DNA of 64,000 nt from Pseudomonadota bacterium (lineage in GTDB: Bacteria > Pseudomonadota > Gammaproteobacteria > Steroidobacterales > Steroidobacteraceae), in assembly GCA_018241425.1 (NCBI GenBank), contig JAFEDU010000001.1:62001-126000 (forward strand), given 5' to 3'. Made by a program: the position numbers and the translations under genes. Numbering within the stretch: position 1 is the first letter of the stretch; each line of letters opens with the position of its first letter. Below, one piece after another: positions 34,979 through 46,023 of the stretch. Under the pieces are notes generated by a model, which was not told the DNA's origin, searched no databases, and saw nothing but the letters and a program-made list of their open reading frames with translations.

Positions 34979-35604
34979 GGCCCGCGGCGCTGCCGAAGCG
35001 CCTGCTGCTGGCCGCGCTCCTGGGAGTCTCCGCCGTGCCTGCGGCGCAGGCTTTCCCGGCCACGGTGGTCACCACGGTCCATATGCGAGCAGGCCCGAGC
35101 GTCTACTACCCGCAGGTGGCGCTCCTCATGCCGGGGACGCCGGTCGAGGTGTTTGGCTGCGAGACCGGCTATGGCTGGTGTGATGCCGCCGCAGGTCCCA
35201 GCCGCGGCTGGGTCGCCGCACAGTACCTGCAGGGCATGGGTCCGCAAGGTCCGGTCGTGATCGCGGGGGCGGGCGCGCTGCTGGCGCTGCCAATCATCAG
35301 CTTCAGCTTTGGGCCTTACTGGGACAGCTACTACCGCGGAAGCCCCTGGTACGGACGGCGCAGCTACTACTACAACTACTGGAACCGCTACCCGCACGGA
35401 CGTCCCCCGCCGCCGCCGATGCACCGGCCGCCGGGCTGGCGTCCTCCGCCGCCACCCCCGCCGCGGCCACCGCCGGGAGGGCGGCCACCGGGAGGCAAGC
35501 CGCCGCCGACTGCGCCCGGACCGAAACCCCGTCCGCCGGGAGGCGGGCGACCGCCCGGTGGAGGCGGTCCGCCGCAGGCGCAACCCATGCCGCAGCCTCG
35601 CTGA
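34975..35604 (+). CDS. Exported SH3-type protein with long proline-rich tail
   Basis: A 209-residue protein starting at GTG within the preceding stop. After the signal peptide (ends AAQAFP) comes a bacterial SH3 domain (about 28-85: VHMRAGPSVYYPQVALLMPG and GYGWCDA, GWVAAQYLQ). A short hydrophobic stretch and a Tyr/Trp-rich segment (YWDSYYRGSPWYGRR) follow, then about 75 residues that are nearly all Pro, Gly and Arg. Such SH3b proteins often bind peptidoglycan, and the tail may span or anchor in the wall. It ends just before the convergent MFS gene. Confidence 0.85.
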   Translation: MRPAALPKRLLLAALLGVSAVPAAQAFPATVVTTVHMRAGPSVYYPQVALLMPGTPVEVFGCETGYGWCDAAAGPSRGWVAAQYLQGMGPQGPVVIAGAGALLALPIISFSFGPYWDSYYRGSPWYGRRSYYYNYWNRYPHGRPPPPPMHRPPGWRPPPPPPPRPPPGGRPPGGKPPPTAPGPKPRPPGGGRPPGGGGPPQAQPMPQPR

Positions 35605-35631
35605 GGCGCGGCCCTTTCCCGGGGCGCCGGT

Positions 35632-36945
35632 CTACGGGAAGCCGCGCGCCCGGATCTGGTCCTTCTCGATGTCGCGCGCGGCCAGGTAGAGGTGCAGGCT
35701 CGCCCACAATCCCGTCGGCACGAGGCACAGCATCGCAAGTCGCAGCGACGCGGCATCGGAGATGCCGTGGGGGGCGAACCAGTCACTCAGCGCCCCGATG
35801 AGCGGCGGTGCGATGACCAGGTTCCCCAGGTTGGCCAGGAACAGCACCATGGCGCAGAAGATCGCACGCATGCGGCACTGGGCGAGATTGTTCAGGAGGC
35901 CAAACCCCGGCCCGATATAGAAGTAGATCGAGGGGATGAAGATCCAGAACATGAGGCGCGCGAACGCGATGTTATGTGTGTAGAGCGCGAACCCCGAGGC
36001 AACGGTGCCGAGAAAGACCCCGCCGGAGAGCAGCCACACGATGCGTCGCGCGTCGGCCATGGTGCTGTGGGCCATCATGAAGCCGGTGGCGATGGTGGCG
36101 GCGCTGCCGCCCAGCAAGTGCATGTTCTGCGTGAAGTTGCCGGCTTCCCCGACGCTCATGTGATAGGTGCGCTGCAGGAAGGTCGGCGTCCAGAACATCA
36201 GGCCCCAGCCCCACAGGGCGCAGACTGCGGTTCCCATGATGACGTGCACGGCGGAGCGCTGTGACCACATGAAGCGCAGCGTGTCGGCCAGTGAGGGCGC
36301 GCTCGCCTCATCGCCGCTGTCGAGGCAGCCACGGCGCGGCTCGCGTATGGTGGCGTAGACCGCGATTCCGACCAGGACTCCCGGGATGCCGAGCGCGAAG
36401 AACACGTTCCGCCAGCCGTACTGGTCGGCGATCATGCCGGCGATGTTGTAGCCGAGGTACGCACCGATCGGGGCGCCCAGGGAGAACACCGTGAGCGCCA
36501 TGGCGCGCCGCGTTGCCGGGAAGTAGTCCGAGAGCAGCGAGTTCGCCCCCGGGGTGCCGCCGGCCTCGCCCACGGTGACCCCGACGCGCGCCAGGAAAAA
36601 CTCAAACGAGGTGCGGGCGAGCCCGCACACGGCGGTCATGGCCGACCACACCACCAGGCACACCGCGATGATGGTTCGCCGGCTCTTGCGGTCGATGAGC
36701 CAGGACAGCGGGAACCCCAGGATCACGTAGAAGACGCCGAAGGCTGCGCCGGTGAGCCACGCGACGCCGGAGTCGGTCAGGTGCAGCTCGTGCCTGATCG
36801 GGTCGAGCACGGTCGAGACCACGTAGCGGTCGGCGATGCTCAGGGTGTAGACCAGGCACATGACGATCAGCACGTACCAGCGCTCGAACAGCGTGGCCGT
36901 GTTGGCCGGCGCAGGTGCCAGCGCGTTCGACTCGAGTTCGCTCAT
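35632..36945 (-). CDS. MFS transporter (spinster-like)
   Basis: A 437-residue inner-membrane carrier with twelve predicted helices. Family landmarks: YTLSIADRYVVSTVLDPI in TM1, the loop 2-3 motif GFPLSWLIDRKSRRTI, and GVTVGEAGGTPGANSLLSDYFP after TM4, the signature of the spinster-like/hexuronate-like group. It lies 32 bases downstream of the GMC oxidoreductase on the same strand, so it probably imports the substrate of that enzyme, or exports the product. Confidence 0.93.
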   Translation of the reverse strand: MSELESNALAPAPANTATLFERWYVLIVMCLVYTLSIADRYVVSTVLDPIRHELHLTDSGVAWLTGAAFGVFYVILGFPLSWLIDRKSRRTIIAVCLVVWSAMTAVCGLARTSFEFFLARVGVTVGEAGGTPGANSLLSDYFPATRRAMALTVFSLGAPIGAYLGYNIAGMIADQYGWRNVFFALGIPGVLVGIAVYATIREPRRGCLDSGDEASAPSLADTLRFMWSQRSAVHVIMGTAVCALWGWGLMFWTPTFLQRTYHMSVGEAGNFTQNMHLLGGSAATIATGFMMAHSTMADARRIVWLLSGGVFLGTVASGFALYTHNIAFARLMFWIFIPSIYFYIGPGFGLLNNLAQCRMRAIFCAMVLFLANLGNLVIAPPLIGALSDWFAPHGISDAASLRLAMLCLVPTGLWASLHLYLAARDIEKDQIRARGFP

Positions 36946-36977
36946 CCGCCCGTGGCCCCCTTGTTGTGAGTGGCAGG

Positions 36978-38612
36978 TTACGCCTGTGACCCGCGGCTGT
37001 CTTCGAGAATGAGGTCGGCACCTTTCTCGGCCAGCATTATGGTGGGTGCGTGCGTGTTGCCCGAGGTGACGTTCGGGAAGGCCGACGCATCCACCACGCG
37101 CAGGTTCGCGACGCCGCGCACGCGCAGGCGCGGATCGAGGACCGAGGTGCGCGGGTCCGATCCCATGGCGCAGGTGCAGCTGGCATGGAACACCGAGCCC
37201 GAGCGGCGCCGGAAGTCCTCGAGCACCTCGGCATCGCCGCGCACCTCGAGCCCCGGCTCTCGTTCGCCGGCATTCACCGCCGCGAGCGGGCCTGCCGCGG
37301 CGATCTGCCGCAGCACCTTTGCGCCGTCGAACACGTCGGCGATGTCACCCGGAGTCGACAGCGAGTTGGGCTGGATGTCCGGCTGCACGGTCGCGTCCCG
37401 AGTGTGGATGTGGACCGTGCCGCGGCTCGTCGGCCGGCAGGTGTTGAACGACATGAGGAACCCGGCGTACGGGTCGGGGTTCATCAGGCGGCGCCGCGAG
37501 CCGAGCGTCGTCGTGCTGTAGCTGGCGGGGTTGAAGTAGATGTGCAGGTTGGGCCGCTCGAGCCCGGGCCGGCTGCGCAGGAAGGCGCCAGCCTGGTTGA
37601 CGCTCATCGACAGGGGACCGCGCTTGGTGAGCGCGTAACGGATGGCCGCGCGCACCTTGCCGAAGAAGGGCGCGAGCTGGTTGTTGAGGGTGGGCACGCG
37701 CGAGCGGTAGAAATACGACACGCACAGGTGGTCCTGGAAGCCCTCGCCGACCGCGGGGGAGTCGGCTACCACGGCAATGCCCAGGGCGGCGAGGCGCCGG
37801 GCTTGCCCGACGCCGGAGAGCTCCAGCAACTGGGGGGAATTCAGCGAGCCGCCGCACAGCAGCACCTCGCGGCGGGCGCGCGCGCTCACGCGGTTCCCGT
37901 TCTGCAGGTACTCGACCCCGCTCGCCCGGGTGCCCTCGAACAGCACGCGGGTGGCGAGCGCGCGTATCTCGACGGTGAGGTTCTCGCGCTTGCCCAGGAT
38001 CGGGCGCAGGTAGGCGTTCGAGGTCGACACCCGCACGCCGTCCTTGATCGTGACCTGCCACAGTCCCGCACCCTCGCTCTGCGCGCCGTTGAAGTCGGGT
38101 GTCGTCGGCACGCCGATCTCGCTGCAGGCCTTGACGAAGGTGTGGCACAGCGGGTGCACCTGGTCGGACACGTCGCTCACGTGCACGGGCCCGCCGGCGC
38201 CGTGGTAGGGGGATGCCCCCCAGGCGTGGTCCTCGAACTTGAGGAAGTAGGGCATGACGTCGCGGAAGCCCCAGCCGGTGGCACCGGCCGCGGCCCAGTC
38301 ATCGAAGTCCCCCGGCTGGCCGCGCACGTACACCATCGCGTTGATGGAGCTCGAGCCCCCGAGCACCTTGCCGCGCGGGAAGAACTGCGTGCGGTTGTTG
38401 AGCCCGGGGTCGGCCGCCGCCTCGTACATCCAGTTGAAGCGCGGGTCGTTGAAGGTGCGGCCGTAGCCGATCGGGACCTGGATCCACGGCGAGCGGTCCG
38501 AGCCGCCGGCCTCGAGCAACAGCACCTGGTGCGCGCCGCTCGCGCTCAGGCGGTTGGCGAGCACGCAGCCGGCGGCGCCGGCCCCCACGATGATGTAGTC
38601 ATAGTCACGCAT
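36978..38612 (-). CDS. GMC family FAD oxidoreductase (choline-dehydrogenase-like)
   Basis: A 544-residue alcohol oxidoreductase. It begins with YDYIIVGAGAAGCVLANRLS (ADP-binding fold), then the GMC signature FFPRGKVLGGSSSINAMVYVRG. The C-terminal catalytic pair appears as VFHASCTCAMG (His where HPxGTCRMG is usual, Pro and Gly changed) and GNTHAPTIMLAEK (His where Asn or His occurs in the family). It oxidises a primary or secondary alcohol, passing electrons to oxygen or a quinone. It is divergent from an enolase-superfamily gene with 22 bases between starts, suggesting a shared promoter and pathway. Confidence 0.94.
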   Translation of the reverse strand: MRDYDYIIVGAGAAGCVLANRLSASGAHQVLLLEAGGSDRSPWIQVPIGYGRTFNDPRFNWMYEAAADPGLNNRTQFFPRGKVLGGSSSINAMVYVRGQPGDFDDWAAAGATGWGFRDVMPYFLKFEDHAWGASPYHGAGGPVHVSDVSDQVHPLCHTFVKACSEIGVPTTPDFNGAQSEGAGLWQVTIKDGVRVSTSNAYLRPILGKRENLTVEIRALATRVLFEGTRASGVEYLQNGNRVSARARREVLLCGGSLNSPQLLELSGVGQARRLAALGIAVVADSPAVGEGFQDHLCVSYFYRSRVPTLNNQLAPFFGKVRAAIRYALTKRGPLSMSVNQAGAFLRSRPGLERPNLHIYFNPASYSTTTLGSRRRLMNPDPYAGFLMSFNTCRPTSRGTVHIHTRDATVQPDIQPNSLSTPGDIADVFDGAKVLRQIAAAGPLAAVNAGEREPGLEVRGDAEVLEDFRRRSGSVFHASCTCAMGSDPRTSVLDPRLRVRGVANLRVVDASAFPNVTSGNTHAPTIMLAEKGADLILEDSRGSQA

Positions 38613-38634
38613 TTATGTGATAAGCATTCCGGCT

Positions 38635-39822
38635 ATGAAGCTCAAAGACATCCGCACCTTCGTGGTGGGCAACCCGCCGCCGTCCTACGGCGGCCGCTAT
38701 TTCGTGTTCGTGAAGCTTACGACGGATGGCGGGGTCTCCGGCATCGGGGAGGCGTACTGCGTCCCCTTCCACCCCGACATCGTCGCGCAGATGCTCACTG
38801 ACACCTTCGCCCGGTACCTTGCGGGCGAGGACCCGCACGACATCGAGCGCATCTGGCGGCGGGTGTACGCCGCCGGCTACACGGGGCACCCGGACCTCAC
38901 GATGATGGGCGTGCTCTCGGCCCTCGAGATGGCCTGCTGGGACATCATCGGCAAGGAGGCGGGCCAGCCGGTCTACAAGCTCCTCGGCGGCCGCGTGCAC
39001 GAGCGGCTGCGGACGTATACCTATATCTATGCGCGCCCCGGGGACAAGGTGAACGTCTACCAGGACCCGGACCTCTCGGCCGAGCGCGCCGCGGAGTACC
39101 TCGCGCAGGGCTTCACGGCCATCAAGTTCGACCCGGCCGGGCCGTACACGGCCTTCGACGGCCACCAGTTGCCGCTTGGGCAGCTGGACCTGTGCGAGCG
39201 CTTCATGGTGCGCTTGCGCGAGGCGGTGGGCCGCCGGGCGGACCTGCTGTTCGGCACGCACGGGCAGATGACGGCGGCAGGCGCGATCCGGCTCGCGCGG
39301 CGGCTGGAGCCCTACGAGCCGCTGTGGTTCGAGGAGCCGGTGCCGCCGGATGCCCCGGAGGAGATGGCGCTCGTGGCGCGCGCCACGTCCATCCCCGTGG
39401 CTGCGGGCGAGAGACTTGCCACCAAGTACGACTTCGCACGCGTGCTGCGCGCTCAGGCGGCCGCGATCCTGCAGATGAACCTGGGGCGGGTCGGTGGGAT
39501 CCTCGAGGCGAAGAAGATCGCCGGCATGGCCGAGGTGCAGCACGTGCAGATCGCCCCGCACCTGTACTGCGGGCCGGTGGTCGGGGCCGCCAACATCCAG
39601 CTCTCCACCTGCAGCCCGAACTTCCTGATCCTGGAGGGCATCGAGCGCTGGCAGGGCATCCATGCCGACCTCCTGAAGAAGCCCATCCGCTGGGAGGGCG
39701 GCTATGTCATCCCGCCGACCGAGCCGGGTCTCGGGGTCGAGCTCAACGAGGAGTTCGCCGCGCGCCATCCCTACCGGGGATCGGACCTGCACCTGGAAGT
39801 CTCCGGCACGCCGATCACCTGA
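38635..39822 (+). CDS. Mandelate-racemase/enolase superfamily protein with altered metal site
   Basis: A 395-residue protein with the two-domain enolase-superfamily layout, closest in pattern to galactonate/mannonate dehydratases (AIKFDPAGPY, FEEPVPPDAPEEM, VAAGERLATKYDF). Expected ligands Glu233/234 and Glu259 and catalytic His309 (IAPHLYCGP) are present. The first metal ligand, Asp in the DFHG stretch of relatives, is Gly207 (FGTHGQ, with His209 kept), and the Asp of the His-Asp dyad (QPD) is Asn282 (QMN). It may use a different chemistry or be non-catalytic. ATG 38635 was chosen over GTG 38617 by the family N-terminus. Confidence 0.88.
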   Translation: MKLKDIRTFVVGNPPPSYGGRYFVFVKLTTDGGVSGIGEAYCVPFHPDIVAQMLTDTFARYLAGEDPHDIERIWRRVYAAGYTGHPDLTMMGVLSALEMACWDIIGKEAGQPVYKLLGGRVHERLRTYTYIYARPGDKVNVYQDPDLSAERAAEYLAQGFTAIKFDPAGPYTAFDGHQLPLGQLDLCERFMVRLREAVGRRADLLFGTHGQMTAAGAIRLARRLEPYEPLWFEEPVPPDAPEEMALVARATSIPVAAGERLATKYDFARVLRAQAAAILQMNLGRVGGILEAKKIAGMAEVQHVQIAPHLYCGPVVGAANIQLSTCSPNFLILEGIERWQGIHADLLKKPIRWEGGYVIPPTEPGLGVELNEEFAARHPYRGSDLHLEVSGTPIT

Positions 39823-39842
39823 GAAGGGGCGCCCGGCGTGCC

Positions 39843-41348
<1,506 letters not shown>

Positions 41349-41617
41349 GCGTTCAAGCTTCCATGGTTTGCCGGGAGCGGCGCAGTCGAGAAAAGGAATA
41401 GCCCCATCTAAAAGAGGCATCGGTCCTCGTGGGACCCTGATTAGAATAAGCGCCCGCAGGCCGCCGCAGGGCCTGGTGAGAAAAAAATCCAGCCCATGCG
41501 GACGACAGCCCCCAATTTAATGGATACGGTGCCGGATCCCCGCACGGCCCGGGGCGGCAGGCCGCGAACCGGCCGCCGCACGGCAATGGCCCCGGCCGGC
41601 GGCCCCAGAAGGGGACG

Positions 41618-42868
41618 ATGAAGTACTCGGCACTGGCGCTGCTGCGCGGGGCGCTCTCCGGGCCGGACAGCTGGAGCCCGGCGTGGCGTTCGCCCGAGCC
41701 GAAGCCCGAGTACGAGGTGATCGTGATCGGCGCGGGCGGCCACGGGCTCGCGACCGCCTATTACCTGGCGCGCAACCATGGCATCCGGAACGTCGCGGTC
41801 CTCGAGCGCGGCTGGCTGGGCGGCGGCAACACCGGGCGCAACACCACCATCGTGCGCTCGAACTACCTGTTCCCGGAGAGCGCGCGGCTTTACGAGTTTT
41901 CGCTGCGCCTGTACGAGTCCCTGACCCGCGAGCTCAACTTCAACATCATGCTGAGCCAGCGGGGCCTCATCCTGCTCGCCCACAGCCGGCACGACCTCGA
42001 TGCCATGTCCCGTTGGGCCAATGCGATGCGCATGAACGGCATCGACGCGGAGCTCCTCAGCCGCGACGAGGTCGCCGCCGCGGCGCCGCTCCTCAACCTG
42101 TCACCCGAGGCGCGCTTCCCGATCCTCGGCGGCTTCACGCAGCGGCGCGCCGGCACCGCGCGCCACGATGCCGTGGCCTGGGGTTACGCCCGCGCCGCGG
42201 ATGCCCTCGGCGTCGACATCCTCCAGAACTGCGAGGTCCGGGGTTTCACCCGCGATGCGCACGGCGGGGTGACGGGTGTGGAAACCAGCCGCGGGCCGAT
42301 CCGCGCCGGCCGCATCGGGATCGCCGCTGCCGGGCACAGCTCGGTGCTCGCGCGGCTGGCGGGATTCTCGCTCCCGGTCACGAGCTATGCGCTCCAGGCC
42401 ATGGTGACCGAGCCCACCAAGCCCGCGCTCGACACGGTCGTGCTCTCCCCGGGCACCGGCGCGTACGTCAGCCAGTCGGACAAGGGCGAGATGGTGCTTG
42501 GGGCGAGCCTCGACCTGTTCCCCTCCTACGCGCAACGGGGCAGCTTCGCGCTCACGCAGGGCATCCTCGCCTCGACGCTCGCGATCTTCCCGAGCTTCAG
42601 CCGGCTGCGCCTCATGCGCCAGTGGGCCGGCATCGTCGACGTGGTGCACGACTCGAGCCCGATCATCGGGCCGACCCCGGTGCCGAACCTGTTCATCAAC
42701 TGCGGCTGGGGAACCGGCGGCTTCAAGGGGATCCCCGTGGGCGGGTGGACGCTCGCGCACGTGCTGGCCACCGGGCGCAGCCATGAGCTCGCCGAGCCCT
42801 TCCAGCTCGAGCGCTTCTACACCGGGCGGCTCATCGATGAGGCCGCGGCGGCTGGCATCGCGCACTAG
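41618..42868 (+). CDS. soxB: Sarcosine oxidase beta subunit
   Basis: A 416-residue flavin subunit of heterotetrameric sarcosine oxidase, which oxidatively demethylates N-methylglycine to glycine with tetrahydrofolate trapping the one-carbon unit. The ATG has an AAGGGG site. The N-terminal Rossmann motif EVIVIGAGGHGLATAYYLA binds FAD, GGGNTGRNTTIVRSNY follows, and His183 in RAGTARHDAVAWGYARA is the expected covalent FMN attachment site. The C-terminal WGTGGFKGIPVGG is conserved. First gene of the soxBDAG operon. Confidence 0.96.
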   Translation: MKYSALALLRGALSGPDSWSPAWRSPEPKPEYEVIVIGAGGHGLATAYYLARNHGIRNVAVLERGWLGGGNTGRNTTIVRSNYLFPESARLYEFSLRLYESLTRELNFNIMLSQRGLILLAHSRHDLDAMSRWANAMRMNGIDAELLSRDEVAAAAPLLNLSPEARFPILGGFTQRRAGTARHDAVAWGYARAADALGVDILQNCEVRGFTRDAHGGVTGVETSRGPIRAGRIGIAAAGHSSVLARLAGFSLPVTSYALQAMVTEPTKPALDTVVLSPGTGAYVSQSDKGEMVLGASLDLFPSYAQRGSFALTQGILASTLAIFPSFSRLRLMRQWAGIVDVVHDSSPIIGPTPVPNLFINCGWGTGGFKGIPVGGWTLAHVLATGRSHELAEPFQLERFYTGRLIDEAAAAGIAH

Positions 42869-42883
42869 GGGAGGGCCACGACG

Positions 42884-43168
42884 ATGATGCTCCTCTCCTG
42901 TCCCTGGTGCGGCCCGCGCGACGAGAACGAGTTCGCCTGCGCCGGGACCACGCACATCGTGCGCCCGGGGCCGGAGGTGAGCGATGCGGAGTGGGGCCGC
43001 TACCTGTTCTTCCGCGCGAACCCGAAGGGCGTGCACCGCGAGCGCTGGCGTCACGTGTACGGGTGCGGCCAGTGGTTCAACGTGGCGCGCGATACCGTGA
43101 CCCACCAGGTGCTCGCCGTCTACCGCATGACCGAGCCGCCGCCGGCGGTGCCGGGGGAGGGCCCGTGA
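42884..43168 (+). CDS. soxD: Sarcosine oxidase delta subunit
   Basis: A 94-residue zinc-binding subunit. The family signature CPWCGPRDENEFACAG starts near residue 6 and GCGQWFNVARDTVTH lies near the end, giving the Cys and His ligands. It starts 15 bases after soxB, and its TGA overlaps the GTG of soxA (GTGA), consistent with equimolar translation. Confidence 0.96.
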   Translation: MMLLSCPWCGPRDENEFACAGTTHIVRPGPEVSDAEWGRYLFFRANPKGVHRERWRHVYGCGQWFNVARDTVTHQVLAVYRMTEPPPAVPGEGP

Positions 43169-46023
43169 GCGGCCATCGCCTGGCGGCGCCGGCGGGCGCC
43201 TTCATCGACCGTTCGCGGACGGTGGAATTCTCCTTCAACGGCCGTCCCTACCAGGGCTATGAGGGCGATACGCTCGCCTCGGCGCTGCTCGCAAATGGCG
43301 TGCGCCTCGTCGGGCGCAGCTTCAAGCTGCACCGCCCGCGGGGCATCTGGTCGGCCGGAGCTGAAGAACCGAGCGCGCTGGTCGATGTCGGGTCCGGCGC
43401 ACGACGCACGCCGAACGTGCGCGCGACGCTCCTGCCGATCGTCCCGGGCTTGAGCTGCGTGAGCGTCAACTGCTGGCCGGGCGTGAGGCTGGACCTGGGG
43501 GCCGTCAACGGCTTCTTCGCCGCCGTGCTCCCGGCCGGGTTCTACTACAAGACCTTCAAGTGGCCGGACTGGCACTGGTACGAACCTGCGATCCGGCGCA
43601 TGGCCGGCCTCGGTGTCGCCCCGCGCGAGCCCGATCCGGATCACTACGAGGAAGTCACGCACGCCACGGACGTGCTGGTGGTGGGCGCGGGTCTTGCGGG
43701 CCTTGCGAGCGCGGTCGCGGCGGCGCGCGCCGGGGCGCGCGTATGTCTCCTGAGCGGCAGCGCGCACTGCGGCGGCGCGCTCGGCTGGCGCGGCGATGTG
43801 GAAGTGGCCGGCCTCGAGCGGGAAGCGCGTGCGCTCGGGGTCCGGATCCTTATGCGCACGGTGGCCTTCGGCGTCTACGACCACAACCTCGTGTGCGCGC
43901 TCGAGACCGTGAGCGAGGAGGGCGCGGCGGACCTGCCTGCCTGCGTGCTGCGCGAGCGCCTGTGGAAGATCCGCGCACATAGTGTCATCGCGGCCCAGGG
44001 CGCCTTCGAGCGCCCCGTGGTCTTCCCCGACAACGACCGCCCGGGCGTGATGCTGGCGCACGCGGCGTTGAAGTACGCCAGGGCGTTCGCGGTGGCGCCG
44101 GGCCGGCGTGCGCTGCTGCTCGCGAACAGCGATGCCGGGCTCGCACTTGCGCCCCAGCTCGCGGCCTGCGGCATCGAGATCGCGGCCGTGGCCGACGGGC
44201 GCTCGCAGCAGGTCGAGGTGAGCGCGGTCCACGGTGCGCGCGGCGTGCGCGGCGCGACGCTGCGCGCACCGGATGGCTCCACCGAGCGCGTGCACTGCGA
44301 CCTGATCCTCAGCGCCGGCGGCTTTGCCCCGGCGGTGCACCTGCATTCGCAGGCCGGCGGCCGGCTGCGCTGGATCAAGGACAGCGCCATGTTCGTGCCC
44401 GACGGCGCGGCGCCGGGACTGTGGAGTGTCGGTGCGTGCGCGGGCGCGTTCGATCGCGCCCAGGCGCGCGCGCACGCCGAGGGTACCGGGGATGCGCTCG
44501 CGCGGGGGCAGCCGGTGCCGCCGCCCCCCGTGAGCGGGGCCGGGATATGCCCGCCGGCGCGCGCGGTGGCCCGGGTGTCCGGCAAGCAGTTCGTCGACCT
44601 GCAGAACGACGTCGCGGCCGGCGACATCGCGCTTGCCGCACGCGAGAACTACCGCTCGGTCGAGCACCTGAAGCGTTACACCACCACCGGCATGGGGACC
44701 GATCAGGGCAAGACGAGCAACATCAATGCCCTGATCCTCATGGGGGAGCTCACCCAGCGCGCGGCCCCCGAGGTCGGGACGACGCGCTTCCGGCCCCCCT
44801 ACGTGCCGGTGAGCGTCGGGGCCGTGGTGGGTCGTCGCACCGGCGCGCTCTATCGCCCGCTCAGGCGGCTGCCGGCCCACGAGTGGCACGTCGGGCGCGG
44901 CGCGCTGTTCGAGATCTTCGGCGACTGGCTGCGGCCCGCGGCCTACCCGCTCGCGGGCGAGAGCCTCGAGGCGGCGGCCGAGCGTGAGGCGCATGCGGTG
45001 CGCAGCACCGCCGGGATCCTGGACGGTTCGCCCCTGGGGAAGCTCGAGGTCTTCGGGCCGGACGCCGCGCGCTTCCTCGACTACATGTACGTCGGGAGCA
45101 TGTCGAGCCTCGCGGTGGGCCAGGCCCGTTACGGGCTCCTGCTGAACGAGAACGGCACCGTGGTCGATGACGGCATCGTCGCGCGCCTGGGTGCCGAGCG
45201 CTTCTGGGTCAACACCACCACCGCCGGCATCGAGCGGACCCAGGCGGCATTCGAGGAATGGCTGCAGTGCGAGTTCGTCGACTTCCGCGTGCTGGTGACC
45301 CCCGTCACCTCCCGGTGGGCGAACGTCACCGTCGCGGGCCCCAGGGCCTGGGCGTGGCTGGCCGCCGCCGGGTTCGACCCGGCGCTCGCCCCGGCGGCCA
45401 TGAAGCACATGACGCTCAAGGACAGCAGGATCGAGGGCGTGCCGCTGCGCGTGCTGCGAGCGAGCTTCTCCGGCGAACTCGGCTACGAGATCAACCTCCC
45501 GGCCCTGAAGTCGCGCTGGCTGCTCGAGCGGCTGTGGTCGAAGGCCGCGGGAATCGGGGCCGTGCCCTACGGCATCGAGGCCCTGCAGGTGCTGCGGGTC
45601 GAGAAGGGCTACCTGCACATCGGCACGGACACCGACGGTACGACACTGCCCCAGGATGTCGGATTTGCGCGGGGACTTGAGCGCAAGAGCGTCGCGTTCG
45701 TCGGGCGACGCTCGCTCACGCGCGCCGCCGGGCGCGATCCCAAGCGCCCGCAGATGGTGGGACTCGTGCCGGCGGACGCCACGACCGTGCTTCCCGTCGG
45801 TGCGCAGATCGCGGACCGCCCGCCGCCCACGCTGACCCAGGGGCACGTGACCTCGAGCTATCGCAGCCCGGCGCTCGGGCACCCGGTGGCGCTGGCGATG
45901 CTCGCCGACGGCGCCGCGCGCACCGGGGACACCGTGCGCGTCCATCACCTCGGGCGCAGCTACGCGGCGCGCGTGGTCGCGCTGCCGTTCTACGACCCGA
46001 AGGGCAGTCGCCTCAATGGCTGA
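43165..46023 (+). CDS. soxA: Sarcosine oxidase alpha subunit
   Basis: A 952-residue subunit starting at GTG inside the soxD stop. In order: a ferredoxin-fold-like N-terminal part (VEFSFNGRPYQGYEGDTLASALLANG); an NAD-binding domain around GAGLAGLASAVAAARAGARV; a linker with FVDLQNDVAAGDIALA and YTTTGMGTDQGKTSN; and a C-terminal GcvT/folate domain (about 560-950) that accepts the methyl-derived one-carbon unit. It forms the folate channel with SoxB. It overlaps soxG by eight bases. Confidence 0.96.
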   Translation: MSGHRLAAPAGAFIDRSRTVEFSFNGRPYQGYEGDTLASALLANGVRLVGRSFKLHRPRGIWSAGAEEPSALVDVGSGARRTPNVRATLLPIVPGLSCVSVNCWPGVRLDLGAVNGFFAAVLPAGFYYKTFKWPDWHWYEPAIRRMAGLGVAPREPDPDHYEEVTHATDVLVVGAGLAGLASAVAAARAGARVCLLSGSAHCGGALGWRGDVEVAGLEREARALGVRILMRTVAFGVYDHNLVCALETVSEEGAADLPACVLRERLWKIRAHSVIAAQGAFERPVVFPDNDRPGVMLAHAALKYARAFAVAPGRRALLLANSDAGLALAPQLAACGIEIAAVADGRSQQVEVSAVHGARGVRGATLRAPDGSTERVHCDLILSAGGFAPAVHLHSQAGGRLRWIKDSAMFVPDGAAPGLWSVGACAGAFDRAQARAHAEGTGDALARGQPVPPPPVSGAGICPPARAVARVSGKQFVDLQNDVAAGDIALAARENYRSVEHLKRYTTTGMGTDQGKTSNINALILMGELTQRAAPEVGTTRFRPPYVPVSVGAVVGRRTGALYRPLRRLPAHEWHVGRGALFEIFGDWLRPAAYPLAGESLEAAAEREAHAVRSTAGILDGSPLGKLEVFGPDAARFLDYMYVGSMSSLAVGQARYGLLLNENGTVVDDGIVARLGAERFWVNTTTAGIERTQAAFEEWLQCEFVDFRVLVTPVTSRWANVTVAGPRAWAWLAAAGFDPALAPAAMKHMTLKDSRIEGVPLRVLRASFSGELGYEINLPALKSRWLLERLWSKAAGIGAVPYGIEALQVLRVEKGYLHIGTDTDGTTLPQDVGFARGLERKSVAFVGRRSLTRAAGRDPKRPQMVGLVPADATTVLPVGAQIADRPPPTLTQGHVTSSYRSPALGHPVALAMLADGAARTGDTVRVHHLGRSYAARVVALPFYDPKGSRLNG

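Noticed and set aside
35400..35603. CCG/GGA-rich repetitive tract as a satellite or CRISPR-like array
   Set aside because: It is in-frame coding for the proline/glycine-rich tail; units are irregular and there are no spacers.
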